DNA from: Bicyclus anynana
Taxonomy: Eukaryota > Arthropoda > Insecta > Lepidoptera > Nymphalidae
Direction: 5' to 3'
NCBI RefSeq assembly: GCF_947172395.1
Contig: NC_069105.1
Location: forward strand, 6,059,362 to 6,123,361
DNA: 64,000 nt
In this document: positions 9,481 to 20,312 of the stretch, in pieces
How positions within the stretch are numbered: position 1 is the stretch's first letter
How the letters are laid out: each line of letters starts with the position of its first letter
Position numbers and translations under genes: made by a program
Notes under the pieces: generated by a model
Databases searched by the model: none
Told to the model about the DNA's origin: nothing
Seen by the model: only the letters and a program-made list of their open reading frames with translations

Positions 9481-10635
9481 GAGCCAAAGGTTGTGAAAAG
9501 GGTCAAGAAATCACTTTCATATCGATGCGTAATCTAAGGACATCAAATAAATATTTTCACCCAGGAATGTTGACATAAAAGCCGTTACCTTTTATCGGAA
9601 CATTTGCTACTCGTCTGTGGTCAACGCATAAATGCTTTTGAGAATCTAATACATAGTACTGACTTCCCAAACGACTGTACAATTACGCTATTACAACCGT
9701 TATGTCGGTTACATAAAGGTGATTTTCCTGTGCTTTAATTTGTATGGCAAACATTTTGCTATCGTTTTGTATGGAATGGCCGTGGTTCTAGAGACGGCCA
9801 CGATCGTTTGATCGTATTTTTTGATGTTGGAAAACACTGCGGGGTGACTTGGCTAGTACACGACGAACTGTTTTTACAAGCTTTTATTTAACCGATGTGT
9901 GTGTGCGGCAAATATTGGGAACTATAAATTCATGGGGTTCTTGAATTGAGGTTCAATTCATGGGGTTTCTGACGTTCGATTGGACTAAGTTTGATAAAGG
10001 TATTTGCCTATCTTCGATGGTAATGCAATAAACACTTAATACAATAGGTATGGTATCATCGAACTGGTCTAGTCTCAACGAAATAAAACCCATCGACAAA
10101 ATGAGACCAAAATATAAAGCAATGGCGAAGGATGGAATATTGACGAAGGTAAGCCGTCCCAAAGAAAAGGCAATTCATACCGCTTGATACAAACTCCGGT
10201 TTTTCATACATACATATTCATCACAATAATGATTATGTTTGTATGGATATTAAAAGGTAACCCGACGGGAATAGGCCTATATGGACTCTTCGCCGTTGGT
10301 AGTTAGTTTTTTGACTCTCTCTCTATCTCATGCTCTTTCTAGGAATAAGCTTTAATGTTTACTTATTATTTAAATAGTAATGGGAAGAGTAGAACCTCCT
10401 GATAAAAGTCTAGTAGGTACTTACTAGAACAACATCTCAGCCCTATCACTGTAAAATCTGTTAAAATAAAGTTGAAAAATTGAAAAACTAAGCCTGTGCA
10501 TTCGTAATATCCACTACCGGTGCGCAATGCAAATCCTATTAAAACGAGTCCACAGGAAACCTGAAAAAATATACAGGAAGAAATATTTCATGAACTTCCC
10601 GTTCAAATTTCAATTTTTTTGATAAAATCCGATCT
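9481..10635. other. Spacer without recognised repeats
   Basis: There is no convincing coding frame. A short palindrome lies at 9777-9800 (tggccgt ... acggcca), and there is a CT-rich patch near 10315-10340. The rest looks like ordinary noncoding DNA. Confidence 0.4.
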
Positions 10636-10639
10636 AATC

Positions 10640-10815
10640 ACATTCAAACATCGTGTGACATCATGTGAAATCTCCAAAACTCCTTGACGTATAAAGATGA
10701 AATTTGGCAGGGAGGTAGTTTACTGTTAGTAGAAGTCCGCTCAGAACGGATTTGACAAGAGGGCCCGATTAGGGAGGTCTAAGGGCGTACAAACTCGCGG
10801 GCTTCCGCTAGTGTA
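10640..10815 (+). mobile_element. Helitron-like family E tail
   Basis: 'tccttgacgtataaagatga', 'aatttggcagggaggtagtt' and 'aacggatttgacaagagggc' lead to 'gcgggcttccgctag' and a following T (CTAG end near 10810). Relatives lie at 36285 (inverse), 41800 and 52475 (inverse). Confidence 0.55.
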
Positions 10816-10936
10816 GTTAAGTGATAGCTGGATGTTAATCTCTTCGTTAATGTCCATCACAACTGGGCTCTCCACAACCTCAACCACAGCCCGTTGGACA
10901 TGTGCCAACATGTCCACGTTCAGTGGTACACCTCTT

Positions 10937-11190
10937 TTTTAACCGACTTCAAAAAAAGGAGGAGGTTCTCAACTCGTCTGTATGATTTTTTTTTGTATGT
11001 ATGTTACCTGATTACTCGAAGATGCCTGGACCGATTTGAATATTTTTTTTTGTTTGAAAGGGTATACCCCTGAGGTGGTCCCATTGTCACCATTTTAGGA
11101 TCTGATGATGGGATTCTGGAGAAATCGAGGGGAACTTTCAAAAATCGTAGGGGCAACTATAGCGTTTTATATTTTTTTCATTGAGATTCG
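10937..11190 (+). repeat. Repeat H, longest copy
   Basis: 'ttaaccgacttcaaaaaaag' opens the copy. It continues with 'atgcctggaccgatttgaat' and 'gaggtggtcccattgtcacc' to 'ctggagaaatcgaggggaac'. It extends well past the other copies, so this block is the 3' part of a larger retroelement-like unit. Confidence 0.5.
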
Positions 11191-11236
11191 GATATTAAAC
11201 AACCAAGTACCTACATAGTAATTACACTCGACGATG

Positions 11237-11557
11237 TGACAGTCCAGTGAGTATGACCTCTGACTTCGATTCGGAGGGTAGGTTCGAATCCGGTCCGGGG
11301 CATGCACCTCCATCTTTTCAGTTGTGTGCATTTTAAGAAATTAAATATCACGAATTTTAAGAAATTAAAAGTTGTCTCAAACGATGAAGGAAAATCAATA
11401 TTCCTTATAATGATTTTCCTTCATCGTTTGAGACAATTTGCATACCTGAGAATTTTCTTAGTTCCCTATATGCATTGGGCCAGCATGGTGGACTGAGGCC
11501 TAACAAATCTCGATCTGAGAGGATACTCGTGCTCAACAGTGAGCCGAATATGGGTTG
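11237..11557 (+). repeat. SINE B copy with internal fold-back
   Basis: The head has B-box GGTTCGAATCC (11281-11291) and body phrases 'gtgtgcattttaagaaatta' and 'gccagcatggtggactgagg'. The segment 11372-11436 is a 26-bp inverted duplication of the SINE's own 'gtctcaaacgatgaaggaaa' part. The copy ends 'atatgggttgtaaa' and abuts an inverted SINE B. Confidence 0.8.
11372..11436. repeat. 26-bp perfect fold-back inside SINE B
   Basis: Arm 11372-11397 (TTGTCTCAAACGATGAAGGA...) and arm 11411-11436 are exact inverse copies around 13 bases. The normal SINE B carries this segment once. Confidence 0.85.
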
Positions 11558-11740
11558 TAAAATCTCTGGTGTACAGGTTTCCTCACGATGTTTTCCTTCA
11601 CTGTTTGGGACACGTGATATTTAATTTCTTAAAATGCACACAACTGACAAGTCGGAATTGCACCCGGACCAGATTCGAACCTACACCCTCCGGAATCGGA
11701 GGCAGAGGTCATATCCACTGGGCTATCACGGCTCTATGGA
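11558..11740 (-). repeat. SINE B copy, inverted neighbour
   Basis: On the minus strand it runs from the head (11735, B-box GGTTCGAATC at 11675-11684) to 'aacatcgtgaggaaacctg' near 11574. It lies tail-to-tail with the plus-strand copy. Confidence 0.8.
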
Positions 11741-11948
11741 TCAGTATCAAATACTAATGAAAATGGCCAGGATCGACGACATTTTCATATTCATGTTCAT
11801 TTATTTGTTGAGAATAGACAGATAATTAATTATGCATTTGACCATTTCTGGCGTACAACAATTTATAAAGACACAATTAAAGTTTAAATTAAATTAAACT
11901 TAAATTGTGAAAGTAAAATATAATTTCTGAACATAGAAATTATATTTG

Positions 11949-12245
11949 AAATGTCAAATATAAAAGTAATTGCATATCAAAATGTCATAAAAATAAAATA
12001 TAATAATTAAATTAATAAATGTACCAACACATTTTTTATAAAATAAAACTAATTACAAAATATTCAATAACAATAGAGACTTAATTAAACTTGCGAAGGT
12101 ATGTTTAAAAAAATATTTTAAATGTCAAAATATAGATGTACCTATTACCAGAATGTTATAAAATAAAATGTTATAATGAAATTAATAAGTGTACCTTCAC
12201 AGTTATTCCAAAATAAATGAATAAAAATGTCAAATAATTATAATA
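11949..12245. repeat. AT-rich decayed tandem repeat, period about 170 bp
   Basis: 'aaatgtcaaat' at 11949 and 'aaatgtcaaaa' at 12120 start two similar units. Each contains an 'attaataa.tgtacc..cacA' block and then an 'aaataaa' block. A similar AT-rich 'atgtcaaa' series is seen at 54090-54190. Confidence 0.45.
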
Positions 12246-12291
12246 GAAAAAAAAAAATTAAACGTTCTCTACGAGGCACGGGCGGTTTCTT

Positions 12292-12510
12292 GTGTTGTGT
12301 GAAGATGAAACTCGAAAACAACCACAACATAAAAACGAATACCTAGAAAAAATCACAAAACTTCATCACAAAACTCAATCCCTAGAAAAAATAATTGCAA
12401 CTAATAACGATAAAGCCAATGAAGCTACCAACCTATATTACCTACAGGCAAGGTCAACTTATAGGCTTCTTAGAAACAACCTAAGCACCTTAATACGTCC
12501 GGTCCACTAG
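12292..12510 (+). other. Possible coding relic, lysine-rich coiled-coil-like
   Basis: This 72-codon open frame (MLCEDETRKQPQHKNEYL...) is rich in E, K, N and Q. It has a heptad-like stretch at residues 15-50 and ends ARSTYRLLRNNLSTLIRPVH. It is preceded by a short GC-richer segment. I do not recognise a family. It could be a piece of a transposon ORF or a chance frame in A-rich DNA. No splice-site or promoter evidence was found. Confidence 0.2.
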
Positions 12511-12985
12511 GTAGACAAAGTTCCGCCACACCTGCCGACCAATATTGGGGCAAAACAACTCACGTTCAGCCAATAAAACTACGGCACGCTCGTTTAAGCC
12601 AATAATAACTTTGATGTGCGAGAGATACTACTTAAACTCGAATGAGATTTGGCTATTAGAATTTTAGCACCGTTATATGCGAGAACGATTTGATATCGAC
12701 TCAGCGCCAGACGACTGATCGCTTTAACAATAGTCGCATAATGTTATGATGCAATGATAGAGACGTTCACATCCCAACTTAAATGAAAATAGCCGGAGGT
12801 TAGTGCTATAAAAATATAATGACATTGGAAATTCATAGATTTTTACTGCTTGGTAATTTGCTTGCATTCATTTGCGACTTTGAACATGTGGCTAACAGTT
12901 AGATAGTGCAAAATTTCATTAACTTGGGTATAACATAACACCTATTCTTATTCCAGTTATTTAAATAAATAAACCTATTGAATTC
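12511..12985. other. Spacer, nothing recognised
   Basis: Mixed-composition noncoding sequence. No tRNA-like box, inverted repeat or coding frame stood out. Confidence 0.4.
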
Positions 12986-12988
12986 TAA

Positions 12989-13180
12989 TCCTACTAATAT
13001 TATAAACGCGAAAGTTTGTATGGATGTTTGTTACTTTTCACGCCGCACCTACTGAACCAATTTGACTGAGATTTGGAATGGAAATAGATTTTACTCTGGA
13101 TTAACACATAGGCTACTTTTCATATCGGAAAAATTCAATGTTTTTAGAGGGATTTGCAAAAAAACTAAATTTCACGATGA
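12989..13180 (+). mobile_element. Helitron-like family C, 3'-truncated
   Basis: It starts TCCTACTAATATTATAAACG after an A (12988). The conserved middle 'ttactctggattaacacata' is present. The copy decays after 'acgatgaagccgcg', so the CTAG end is lost. Confidence 0.7.
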
Positions 13181-13625
13181 AGCCGCGCTTAGAAACTCGT
13201 ATCTTTTTTCAACAGTTTTTGGGTTAAAACAGTAAACTTCACTTTAACACTCTTGCTTACTAATTTTTTTTTATATGGAACAAATACCGTTAATTAAAAA
13301 CAGTCACAAGCTAACTTGTAAAGAATATAAAAAAAATATAGTCTGAATACGTTTTAGATATTCCCATAGTAGCGCCGCGACATGGTCGCTAATTACCCGC
13401 AGAAACTTGTAGAGGGAGCTACCGCCGACGGGGCCACAATAAGCCGATATCGTGTTATAACTTGCGAGCACCGCGCTGTGGGTACAACTAAAACGCATTA
13501 ACTAAGTACGCTCAAAGTTTAAATCTCAGCTCGGACGTGAACAGCTGACCGGACCACTCCATCATTTACCACATCCAAGTCTTAGAATATAATATACCTA
13601 ATTAGCTGAAGTAAACGTAATTGAG
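13181..13625. other. Spacer with a SINE A tail scrap
   Basis: 'aagctaacttgtaaagaata' at 13308-13327 is the last part of a SINE A. The segment 13370-13480 is GC-richer and single-copy in appearance. No gene is supported. Confidence 0.4.
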
Positions 13626-13626
13626 A

Positions 13627-13715
13627 GCCGTGATAGCCCAGTGGATATGACCTCTGCCTCCGATTCCGGAGGGTGTGGGCTCGAATCCGGTCCGGGCATG
13701 CACCTCCAACTTTTC
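13627..13715 (+). repeat. SINE B head only
   Basis: 'gtgatagcccagtggatatg' and B-box CTCGAATCCGG are followed by 'gcatgcacctccaacttttc'. The body is then replaced by a Helitron F scrap ('caaatcagacctgtagtttc'). Confidence 0.75.
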
Positions 13716-13749
13716 TTTTTTTCAAATCAGACCTGTAGTTTCTGATATG

Positions 13750-14550
13750 TATATATGCCGAAAATAGCATTATGCTTTACATTTGGAAGTTTACTACCTC
13801 CCAAAGCAATCATCGCTTAAACTCAATAGTTTAACCCATGACTGCTTTAGGAAAACTATCGCAAGAGCATGGGCTAGCACACACTATTCATATCAATGTA
13901 ACTTTCCATCACAAAAAAGAGTAGAGTGTCTGAATTCTGTGTCCCGTTATATTCCGTTGATTTTCATCTTGTCACAGAAGAACCCACTGGGAAATTATCA
14001 GACAAATAGTATTGTGAGATAACATAGTCGGAATTAACTTTTATAAAACAGATAATAATCTATATGGAATACATGGCTGCTATTATTCAAATTACAAAAA
14101 CAAAATTTATAATCAACAAAACGACAATTACTCAATTCTGAAATGAAAAAAACATATCTAACCTTAAAAGCGTGAAGTCAGTCGTCTCACGACGAACGAA
14201 AAATTGAAACCAAAAACTTGTATCGGACCATCTAGCGTACCTGTAAATAAACAAGAAAAATTATAATCAGTAATAATTCACAACCTCAAAGTAAATTAGT
14301 TGGTTACACGTCCATGCCTCGGAGATCACTTTAAGCCATCGGTAATTACTTATCTATCAGATGATAGAGATAGTTTATGAATTTATCATTATCACCCTTG
14401 AGAGAGTCAGAGAAAGAACGCAAACACGTATTGAAACAGCGTGGTGGGTTAAACACTATATACTCGTACAGTAGATGCCCTTGTAACAGCCGTTAAAATA
14501 TTCTGTTTATGATGATGATACATCAGATTAAGAAAGGATTGTTTAAGGAT
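13750..14550. other. Spacer, nothing recognised
   Basis: A 79-codon chance frame lies at 13783-14022 without any recognisable motif. The rest is noncoding in appearance. Confidence 0.35.
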
Positions 14551-14552
14551 CC

Positions 14553-14739
14553 TTATACACTATGCCGCCACGGCCACTAATCGTTGGCCGTGGTCGCAGA
14601 GGCTACGTTTTGGCGGCTGGATTTGCGGCCACGGCCACTGTCAGTCGTAAAGCAACCTATTGTCGGACTACTGCAGTTGTAATTCTGGCGCAAGACTGGC
14701 TGGTCAGGCCGCATTTGTCGTCACAGAAATAGTGTGCGA
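14553..14739. mobile_element. DNA-transposon relic N, short copy
   Basis: The left end 'atacactatgccgccac' and right end 'tagtgtgcga' (14730-14739, inverse TCGCACACTA) are related inverted termini. The interior 14585-14668 ('ggccgtggtcgc ... attgtcgg') matches the inverse of 19220-19307. Repeated 'ggccac' palindromes occur inside. Confidence 0.5.
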
Positions 14740-14770
14740 GCCCTCATAGTAAACTATACATATGTAGCTT

Positions 14771-15240
14771 GGTCGCAACGACCAGTGGTACCGGCTCGAT
14801 GTGCGGTCAAGTGTGTGATACTCACATTGTTTCTTCAGTCCTGCCTATTCACTTTATATTTACTTAACTTTAACATCAAATCAATAAGAACCGTAAAGCA
14901 CATTTATTAATAAAAATTACAATGTCAACAGGGCAATGTCCACTATCCACTCTATGATGTCTACCAAGAGGTCTCACCCGCTAACTATATTCCCATCGAT
15001 ATACACTAAAATGTCTTGTAAAATGTGTATAGATAGATATTAGACACTGGTTAATTTTTGATCAGTTAAATACATTTTGAATACGATGCCAATGTGACTT
15101 AAATTTTACTAAAAATAGCTAGTAGGTAAGTAATTTCGTGTATATCCACTAAAATTACTGTATATGGCAACTGGTCGGTGCGACCACTGTTCGTGTCGTG
15201 GCCGTCTAGTCAGTGAGCAGCCTAATGTTTTGACATGACA
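14771..15240. repeat. Related inverted repeats around 400 bp
   Basis: 'ggtcgcaacgaccagtgg' at 14772 is matched by the inverse of 'aactggtcggtgcgacc' near 15175. The phrase 'gtcgtggccgtctagtcagt' lies just outside at 15196. It resembles the element N vocabulary and may be a second rearranged copy. Confidence 0.4.
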
Positions 15241-15519
15241 TCTCTGTAAAAGCTTTCGCCGTCTGACAGTGACTAAGGTATTTGTAATAATAAGGTCTCC
15301 AGCACAATTGTGGAAAGGATTAATGGTTGGGGTCTGAAGGTGAATTACAAATAAATAAAATGTAAGGGCTATTCTATTATTTGTATTTGAAAGACGATAA
15401 GTAATTTGTTATTTTGTAGGGTTCTTAGTAAGATGACTATTTGTTTTATAAAACTGGAATAACTTTAATAAAGATTACGATAGCGTAGTATGTTTTATCC
15501 TAATTAATACATATATATA

Positions 15520-15745
15520 AATGAAATTTGAGTATTTGTTTGTGATTACACAATAACGATGTCTTGAAAAAAACACAAAAGCTTTTTTTCTTAATTTTGC
15601 CTGTTTTAGTCTGTTTGTCCGGGCTAATCTTTAAACGGCTGAACTGATTTTAATGGGGCTTTCACTATATGATAGAGGAGGCTATTGGGCAACATATAGA
15701 CTACTTATATCCCGGAGAAAGTTGTATAGTTTAACCAGCACAATA
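15520..15745 (+). mobile_element. Helitron-like family D
   Basis: 'tatatataaatgaaatttga' with 'tttgtttgtgatt' is the family 5' part. 'ggctgaactgattttaatgg' and 'ctatatgatagaggaggcta' lead to 'tatcccggagaaagt'. The CTAG tail is absent. Confidence 0.6.
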
Positions 15746-16400
15746 TGTACAAATAAACAAAGTGGAAAATTACTTCTGCAATTTAGGTTCCTCGGGGTAG
15801 GCAGCGCATATTTGCGTCTATGAAGTGCACGCTACTGTCCCGTGGGATTTGCGAAAAACTGATAATCGCAACAGACGACGTCACGTGCGTCCACTGGTAT
15901 TTAAAAAAATAGAAATGTAGAATAATGAAACGGAAAATAACATAATATAAAAGCGAGTATTGTAACGACAAATTGAAATTACTCGTAATTGGTTCTAAGA
16001 AAGGAACGAAAAGAAAAATATCAAGATCTCGCTAGGAAGGTTTCACAAATAATACTCGAAAAAATTATTCGATATCAAAATATAAATATGCAATTTATCT
16101 CAAGGCCGAATACAATGAACCCAAAAACTTAACTATTTAAGCTCAACTTACATTAGCTTACAACTAATTGGCGGGAAAGCTCAAGTTGTAATGGTTAGTT
16201 CACACATCTACACGTCAATGCTATCTTTTACGAGCCGGAAATATATATATTTTTAATGTTTTACACACTATAGATAAATTTTACATACAGATGACAGTTA
16301 GAATTAGATTTTTGTTGTTTTTTGAAGAATTGCCTAACTCAGTTGATACATTGTTCTATTCCTAGCTCGGGTCAATATTGCATATTACTTGTTAGAATGT
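15746..16400. other. Spacer, nothing recognised
   Basis: No repeat boundary or coding frame is seen. It is AT-rich, with ordinary noncoding texture. Confidence 0.35.
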
Positions 16401-16404
16401 ATTA

Positions 16405-16472
16405 GCTCACCTCTGGTCTGGTGGTAGACATCGGTAAACTTCCATCTTAGACTGCATCGTCACTTATCACAC
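16405..16472 (+). repeat. SINE A fragment
   Basis: 'acttccatcttagactgcat' and 'cgtcacttatcac' come from the 3' half of SINE A. It is cut directly by the LINE end that follows. Confidence 0.6.
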
Positions 16473-16600
16473 ATGAAGCGAGTCGCAGGGATGGATGGAT
16501 GCATGCGGCTCCGGATCGTGATACTTGGAAGTCCCTACAAAAGGCCTATGTACTGTAGTGGACGTCCATCGGCTGATATGACGATGATGATGATCATGAG
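16473..16600 (+). mobile_element. RTE/F52C9.6-like LINE 3' end
   Basis: 'gcgagtcgcagggatgg', 'gatacttggaagtccctaca' and 'ggacgtccatcggctgatat' encode the C-terminus of the endonuclease-reverse transcriptase (VAG..WM...RD.WKSLQKAYV..WTSIG). A GATGATGAT tail follows. A premature stop is present (ctgtag). Confidence 0.8.
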
Positions 16601-16926
16601 TATTAATAATACTAGGACGATAGTTTTGGGATTTTGTGTTGATTTTTTTTACTATTTACTAAAATCTAGTAAATGACTACAATAATTTAGAAGAACATTG
16701 ACACGGCCATTTTGGTGTAGACGGCCGTTAACAGAGCCAGACGTAAACTAAATTTTATTGCTATTAATCCTGTTTCACGTTGGACGTCTGAGATTTCGAT
16801 AAACTTGTCTCGCTGTTTTCACAAACTGTACAAAATTGTATTTGAGGAGTTTACAAGAGATCATTCGTTTCGTGCTATTGTTTACCTTAAGCTTCTTTTA
16901 CCAGAGCCGATACCATGAGCTGTAAA
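16601..16926. other. Spacer, nothing recognised
   Basis: A small inverted phrase 'acggccattttggtgtagac' plus 'ggccgt' lies near 16702-16728. No other structure is seen. Confidence 0.35.
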
Positions 16927-17127
16927 GCCCGTAGCGATTCCATAATGTTTCAACATTTCGTACCCTTATTAAGCTTATCACAGGATTGTTTTGTATAGCG
17001 ATTTTTTACGTCATCGACCATTCCATTCATTCAATATTAAGAGTTACATTACTAACGCCCTAACATAAGACAAATATCGTGATGGTTTTAAAAAAGATTG
17101 TGGTAAGACTATTGAACTATCGTGAAA
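16927..17127. repeat. Repeat K, copy 2
   Basis: It shares 'ccgtagcgattccataatgt', 'attaagcttatcacaggatt' and 'tcatcgaccatt' in order with 1776-1978. Identity looks moderate, with small indels. Confidence 0.6.
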
Positions 17128-17596
17128 CGGCGTGCAATATGTTTTGAACTAGGGTAGGCACTATACGAGTATGTACATTGTTCAAACTGATGGCAAAATC
17201 CTCCTCCAATACAGGTTCGTGATGATGAAAATTTAGAAATTATAAAATGTATCTAGATTAGAAATAAAACCCAGGTACTTTTGATTATAAAGTATACATA
17301 GAAGTGCATGTCTATAGAGCTCAGTAACATAGTATAATCAGTTCAAAAGGCACCCTTATATCGCTCGAGTTGCTACGCATGATGCGAACGAAGCCTAATG
17401 CATGGGTGGATGATTATGCCATAATAAAGCTTACGCAGTAAAAGCACCTTATTCAGTTTTTGTAATTAAGTAGAAAGATGCTTGAAGTCAATTTGGATTG
17501 GCTTTCATCTTCACACAAAATATAGAATTATTAATATTATGAAATAATGATGACGAATATTGTTAAGAATTTCAATTTTAAAAGAACTAGATAGTT
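17128..17596. other. Spacer, nothing recognised
   Basis: No coding frame or repeat family is recognised between repeat K and the SINE B fragment. Confidence 0.35.
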
Positions 17597-17705
17597 AGCC
17601 AATCCGCATTGGGCCAGCGTGGTGGACTGTTAGCATAACCCCTCTCATTCTGAGAGGAGATTCTCTAATGAGCCAAATATGGGTTGTTGCTGATGGATGA
17701 TGATG
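17597..17705 (+). repeat. SINE B, 3' part only
   Basis: 'gccaatccgcattgggccag' to 'gagccaaatatgggttgttg' followed by a GAT-rich tail. The head and middle are missing (5' truncation). Confidence 0.8.
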
Positions 17706-17769
17706 ATATAGTTAGATAGCAATATGTGTATCATCGTAATATTTTTATTGATTTAAGTAAGTAATACTG

Positions 17770-18082
17770 ACGACGGCCTCCGTGGCGTAGTGGTATGCGC
17801 GGTGGATTTACAAGACGGAGGTCCTGGGTTCGATCCCCGGCTGGGCCGATTGAGATTTTCTTAATTGGTCCAGGTCTGGCTGGTGGGAGGCTTCGGCCGT
17901 GGTTAGTTACAACCCTACCGACAAAGACGTACCGCCAAGCGATTTAGCGTTCTGGTACGATGTCGTGTAGAAACCGAAAAGGGGTGTGGATTTTCATCCT
18001 CCTCCTAACAAGTTAGCCCGCTTCCATCTTAGACTGCATCATCGCTTACTATCTATGAGATTGTAGTAAAGAATAAAAAAAA
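17770..18082 (+). repeat. SINE A, full length with target duplication
   Basis: The head begins 'gacggcctccgtggcgtagt' and has B-box GGTTCGATCCCC (17828-17839). The body is complete to the A-rich tail. The 7-mer AATACTG lies directly before (17763-17769) and after (18083-18089) the copy. This target duplication shows insertion by retrotransposition. It is a useful reference for the family. Confidence 0.92.
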
Positions 18083-18089
18083 AATACTG

Positions 18090-18495
18090 CCCTCTGCTGA
18101 TGAGGCTTTTACAAAGAGTCTTATGGTCTGCAGTACACAATTACATAGCTTCCACAGTATTACAGGTTTGGCTATGTCATATAATTAAAATGGCCGTTGC
18201 CACGGTAAGTGATGTATTTAAACAAAGCGACATTATATTCCCTAGTTCCACTTTCCTTATTGTAAGTTTTCTTCGTGGCATATTTACATTTTAACCGTGT
18301 ATAAGTCACTTTAATTGTAATATGTGGGATGTGCTGAACTCTGTATTTTATTAGTCTGTACATATGACGGGACCATTCCACTCGGATGTTTTATTGCCCA
18401 GATTAAGGACCGTTACTTAAAGGGCTTTTAAACTTTATGGAGCATCATTATTAGTAACGTTTGCACTGAGCCTTATACTACAATTCACAATGTAA
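18090..18495. other. Spacer, nothing recognised
   Basis: Open frames here are short on both strands. No domain is recognised. Confidence 0.35.
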
Positions 18496-18501
18496 AGGAT
18501 T

Positions 18502-19333
18502 TCGCACACTAGGTGGCCACAATCACAGCCAGTGGTCGCAACGGGACTATTATTGTTTTTTTTTTATTCTTTACAAGTTAGCTCTTGACTACAATCTCAC
18601 CTCACGGTAAGTGATGATGCAGTCTGAGATGGAAGCGGGCTAACTTGTTAGGAGGAGGATGAAAATCCACACTCCTTCCGGTTTCTAACCGACATCGTAC
18701 CGGAAAGCTAAATGCCGCGTGATAACTAGACACGGCCGAAGCCTCCCACCAGCCAGACCTGGACCAATTAAGTAAACCTCAATCGGCCCAGCCGGGGATC
18801 GAACCCTAGACCTCCGACTTGTAAATCCACCGCGCATACCACTGCGCCACGGAGGCCGTCAAAATATACAAATAATGAGTCACAACATCGTTTTTCATCA
18901 ACGCCATTTTACATCAAGTGGCAGAGATTTTATGTTTTTTACGATCATCCTATATGATTATTTCAAAGAAATTACTTATATAAAGAGTTTTCGCTAAAAT
19001 AACGTTACTACTTGCTACTATCACTATATTATGGCCACTTTACAATAACAATAATAATTAGGTATGTAATGTCGTTGATAACCAAATATAGTTGGTTGCA
19101 AAAGTCATTATTTCAAATACACCGAGATACATAATGACCGTGCTGGTGAAATAAGAAAAGATAAGAACATCGCACTCGCATTTGACTCCACCAGTCAGAA
19201 TTGCATGTGCAGAATAACTAGGCCGACAATTAGTCGCTTCACGATCGGTCGTGGTCGTGGCCGCACATCAGCCCGCATTTGAACTGTAGATTTTGCGACC
19301 ACGGCCAGAATCTCATGACCGCATAGTGTGCGA
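18502..19333. mobile_element. DNA-transposon relic N with a nested SINE A
   Basis: Termini TCGCACACTA (18502-18511) and TAGTGTGCGA (19324-19333) are exact inverse copies, and similarity continues inward ('ggtggccac' against 'tgcggtcat'). SINE A (18551-18860) sits inside, so the element alone is about 520 bases. The inner segment 19220-19307 is homologous in inverse to 14585-14668. No transposase is encoded. Superfamily is unresolved. Confidence 0.55.
18551..18860 (-). repeat. SINE A, near full length, inside element N
   Basis: On the minus strand the head starts at 18860 (gacggcctccgtggcgcagt), with B-box GGGTTCGATCCCC near 18795-18807. It runs to the poly-A tail, seen as a T-run at 18554-18566. 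Confidence 0.9.
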
Positions 19334-19683
19334 GGTGCCTAATACAGGTCTCAGAAGTGGGATAAAATTTAGTTCAACATCAATATATTTTGTGTCGTCA
19401 GTCCTTTATTCTCTGGGATATTTTATAGCGAGCACTAAGACTAGACTCATTATTTCATTCAGATTGAGTAAATAATACAAAAGCGTTGAAATATATACAG
19501 CATTAATATTCAAATTCGTGCATATTCTTATCAGTCTATTGTTTACTAGGGCGTGAAATACCTATATAATAAGATATTTTATAATCCTTAAATACGAGTA
19601 CCCAATTTGTACAGCTAGTTCGTATAATTTAGGTATGTTTTTATTACTAACATTGTAATGCTTCGTTAGTTTAATGTTTAGTT
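19334..19683. other. Spacer, nothing recognised
   Basis: AT-rich noncoding DNA without repeats or frames of note. Confidence 0.35.
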
Positions 19684-19850
19684 TCATCATCATCGTCTCA
19701 CCTCTCGGAAAGAGAGGGGTTGGCCTTAGTCCACCACGCTGGCCCAATGCGGATTGGCAGACTTCACACACGTGGAGAATTAAGAAAATTCTCAGGTATG
19801 CAGGTCTCCTCACGATGTTTTTCCTTCACCGTTTGAGACAATATTTAGTT
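19684..19850 (-). repeat. SINE B, 3' part
   Basis: On the minus strand it covers 'gtctcaaacggtgaaggaaa' (19843) through 'gccagcgtggtggac' to 'gagacgatgatgatg' at 19686. The head is absent. Confidence 0.8.
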
Positions 19851-20165
19851 TATGTAGCATAAATATTGAGCTCCTATTCCTTCCGAGAAATTCTCAGAAA
19901 AAGGCATTTCAGACTTGGGTTGGTGAAGTTGGTGGTGTCAGCCTATTTAAACAGTCTACTACATCTTCTTATAGGTAAAGTTTAGACCTACCACGCTGCT
20001 AAAATACTTTTTTAATTTAAAAATATCGAGTGGGTTATTGGTGGGGAAATGCTCACTCTCAGATGTAAATGATAATGAGCGCGAGTTATTTTTTTTTTTA
20101 AATAATTAATTTTTAGAACTTTAATTTTGTCACAAATGCAAGGGACTGTAGTTTATAGCTTTAAT
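19851..20165. other. Spacer with a possible SINE scrap
   Basis: 'gagaaattctcagaaaaagg' at 19887 resembles a SINE body phrase also seen in inverse near 43487. It is otherwise unassigned. Confidence 0.3.
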
Positions 20166-20169
20166 TTCA

Positions 20170-20312
20170 ATTGAATACATCCAAGCACCCCACAAGATGG
20201 CCCAAAGACATCAAGCGGATTACAGGGAGCCGCTGGATGCTGGCAGCTCGAGACCGTCCATGTAAGAGGCCTATGTCCAGCAGTAGATATTCATTGGCTA
20301 ATGAGCATTCCC
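20170..20312 (+). mobile_element. RTE/F52C9.6-like LINE 3' end
   Basis: 'cagggagccgctggatgctg', 'gcagctcgagaccgt' and 'aggcctatgtccagcagtag' encode the decayed C-terminus of the LINE protein, with a stop replacing the final W codon. Confidence 0.75.

Noticed and set aside
17772..17845. tRNA gene call on the SINE A head (and on similar heads elsewhere)
   Set aside because: A-box and B-box are present, but acceptor and T stems do not pair and the head continues into the same SINE body in every copy.
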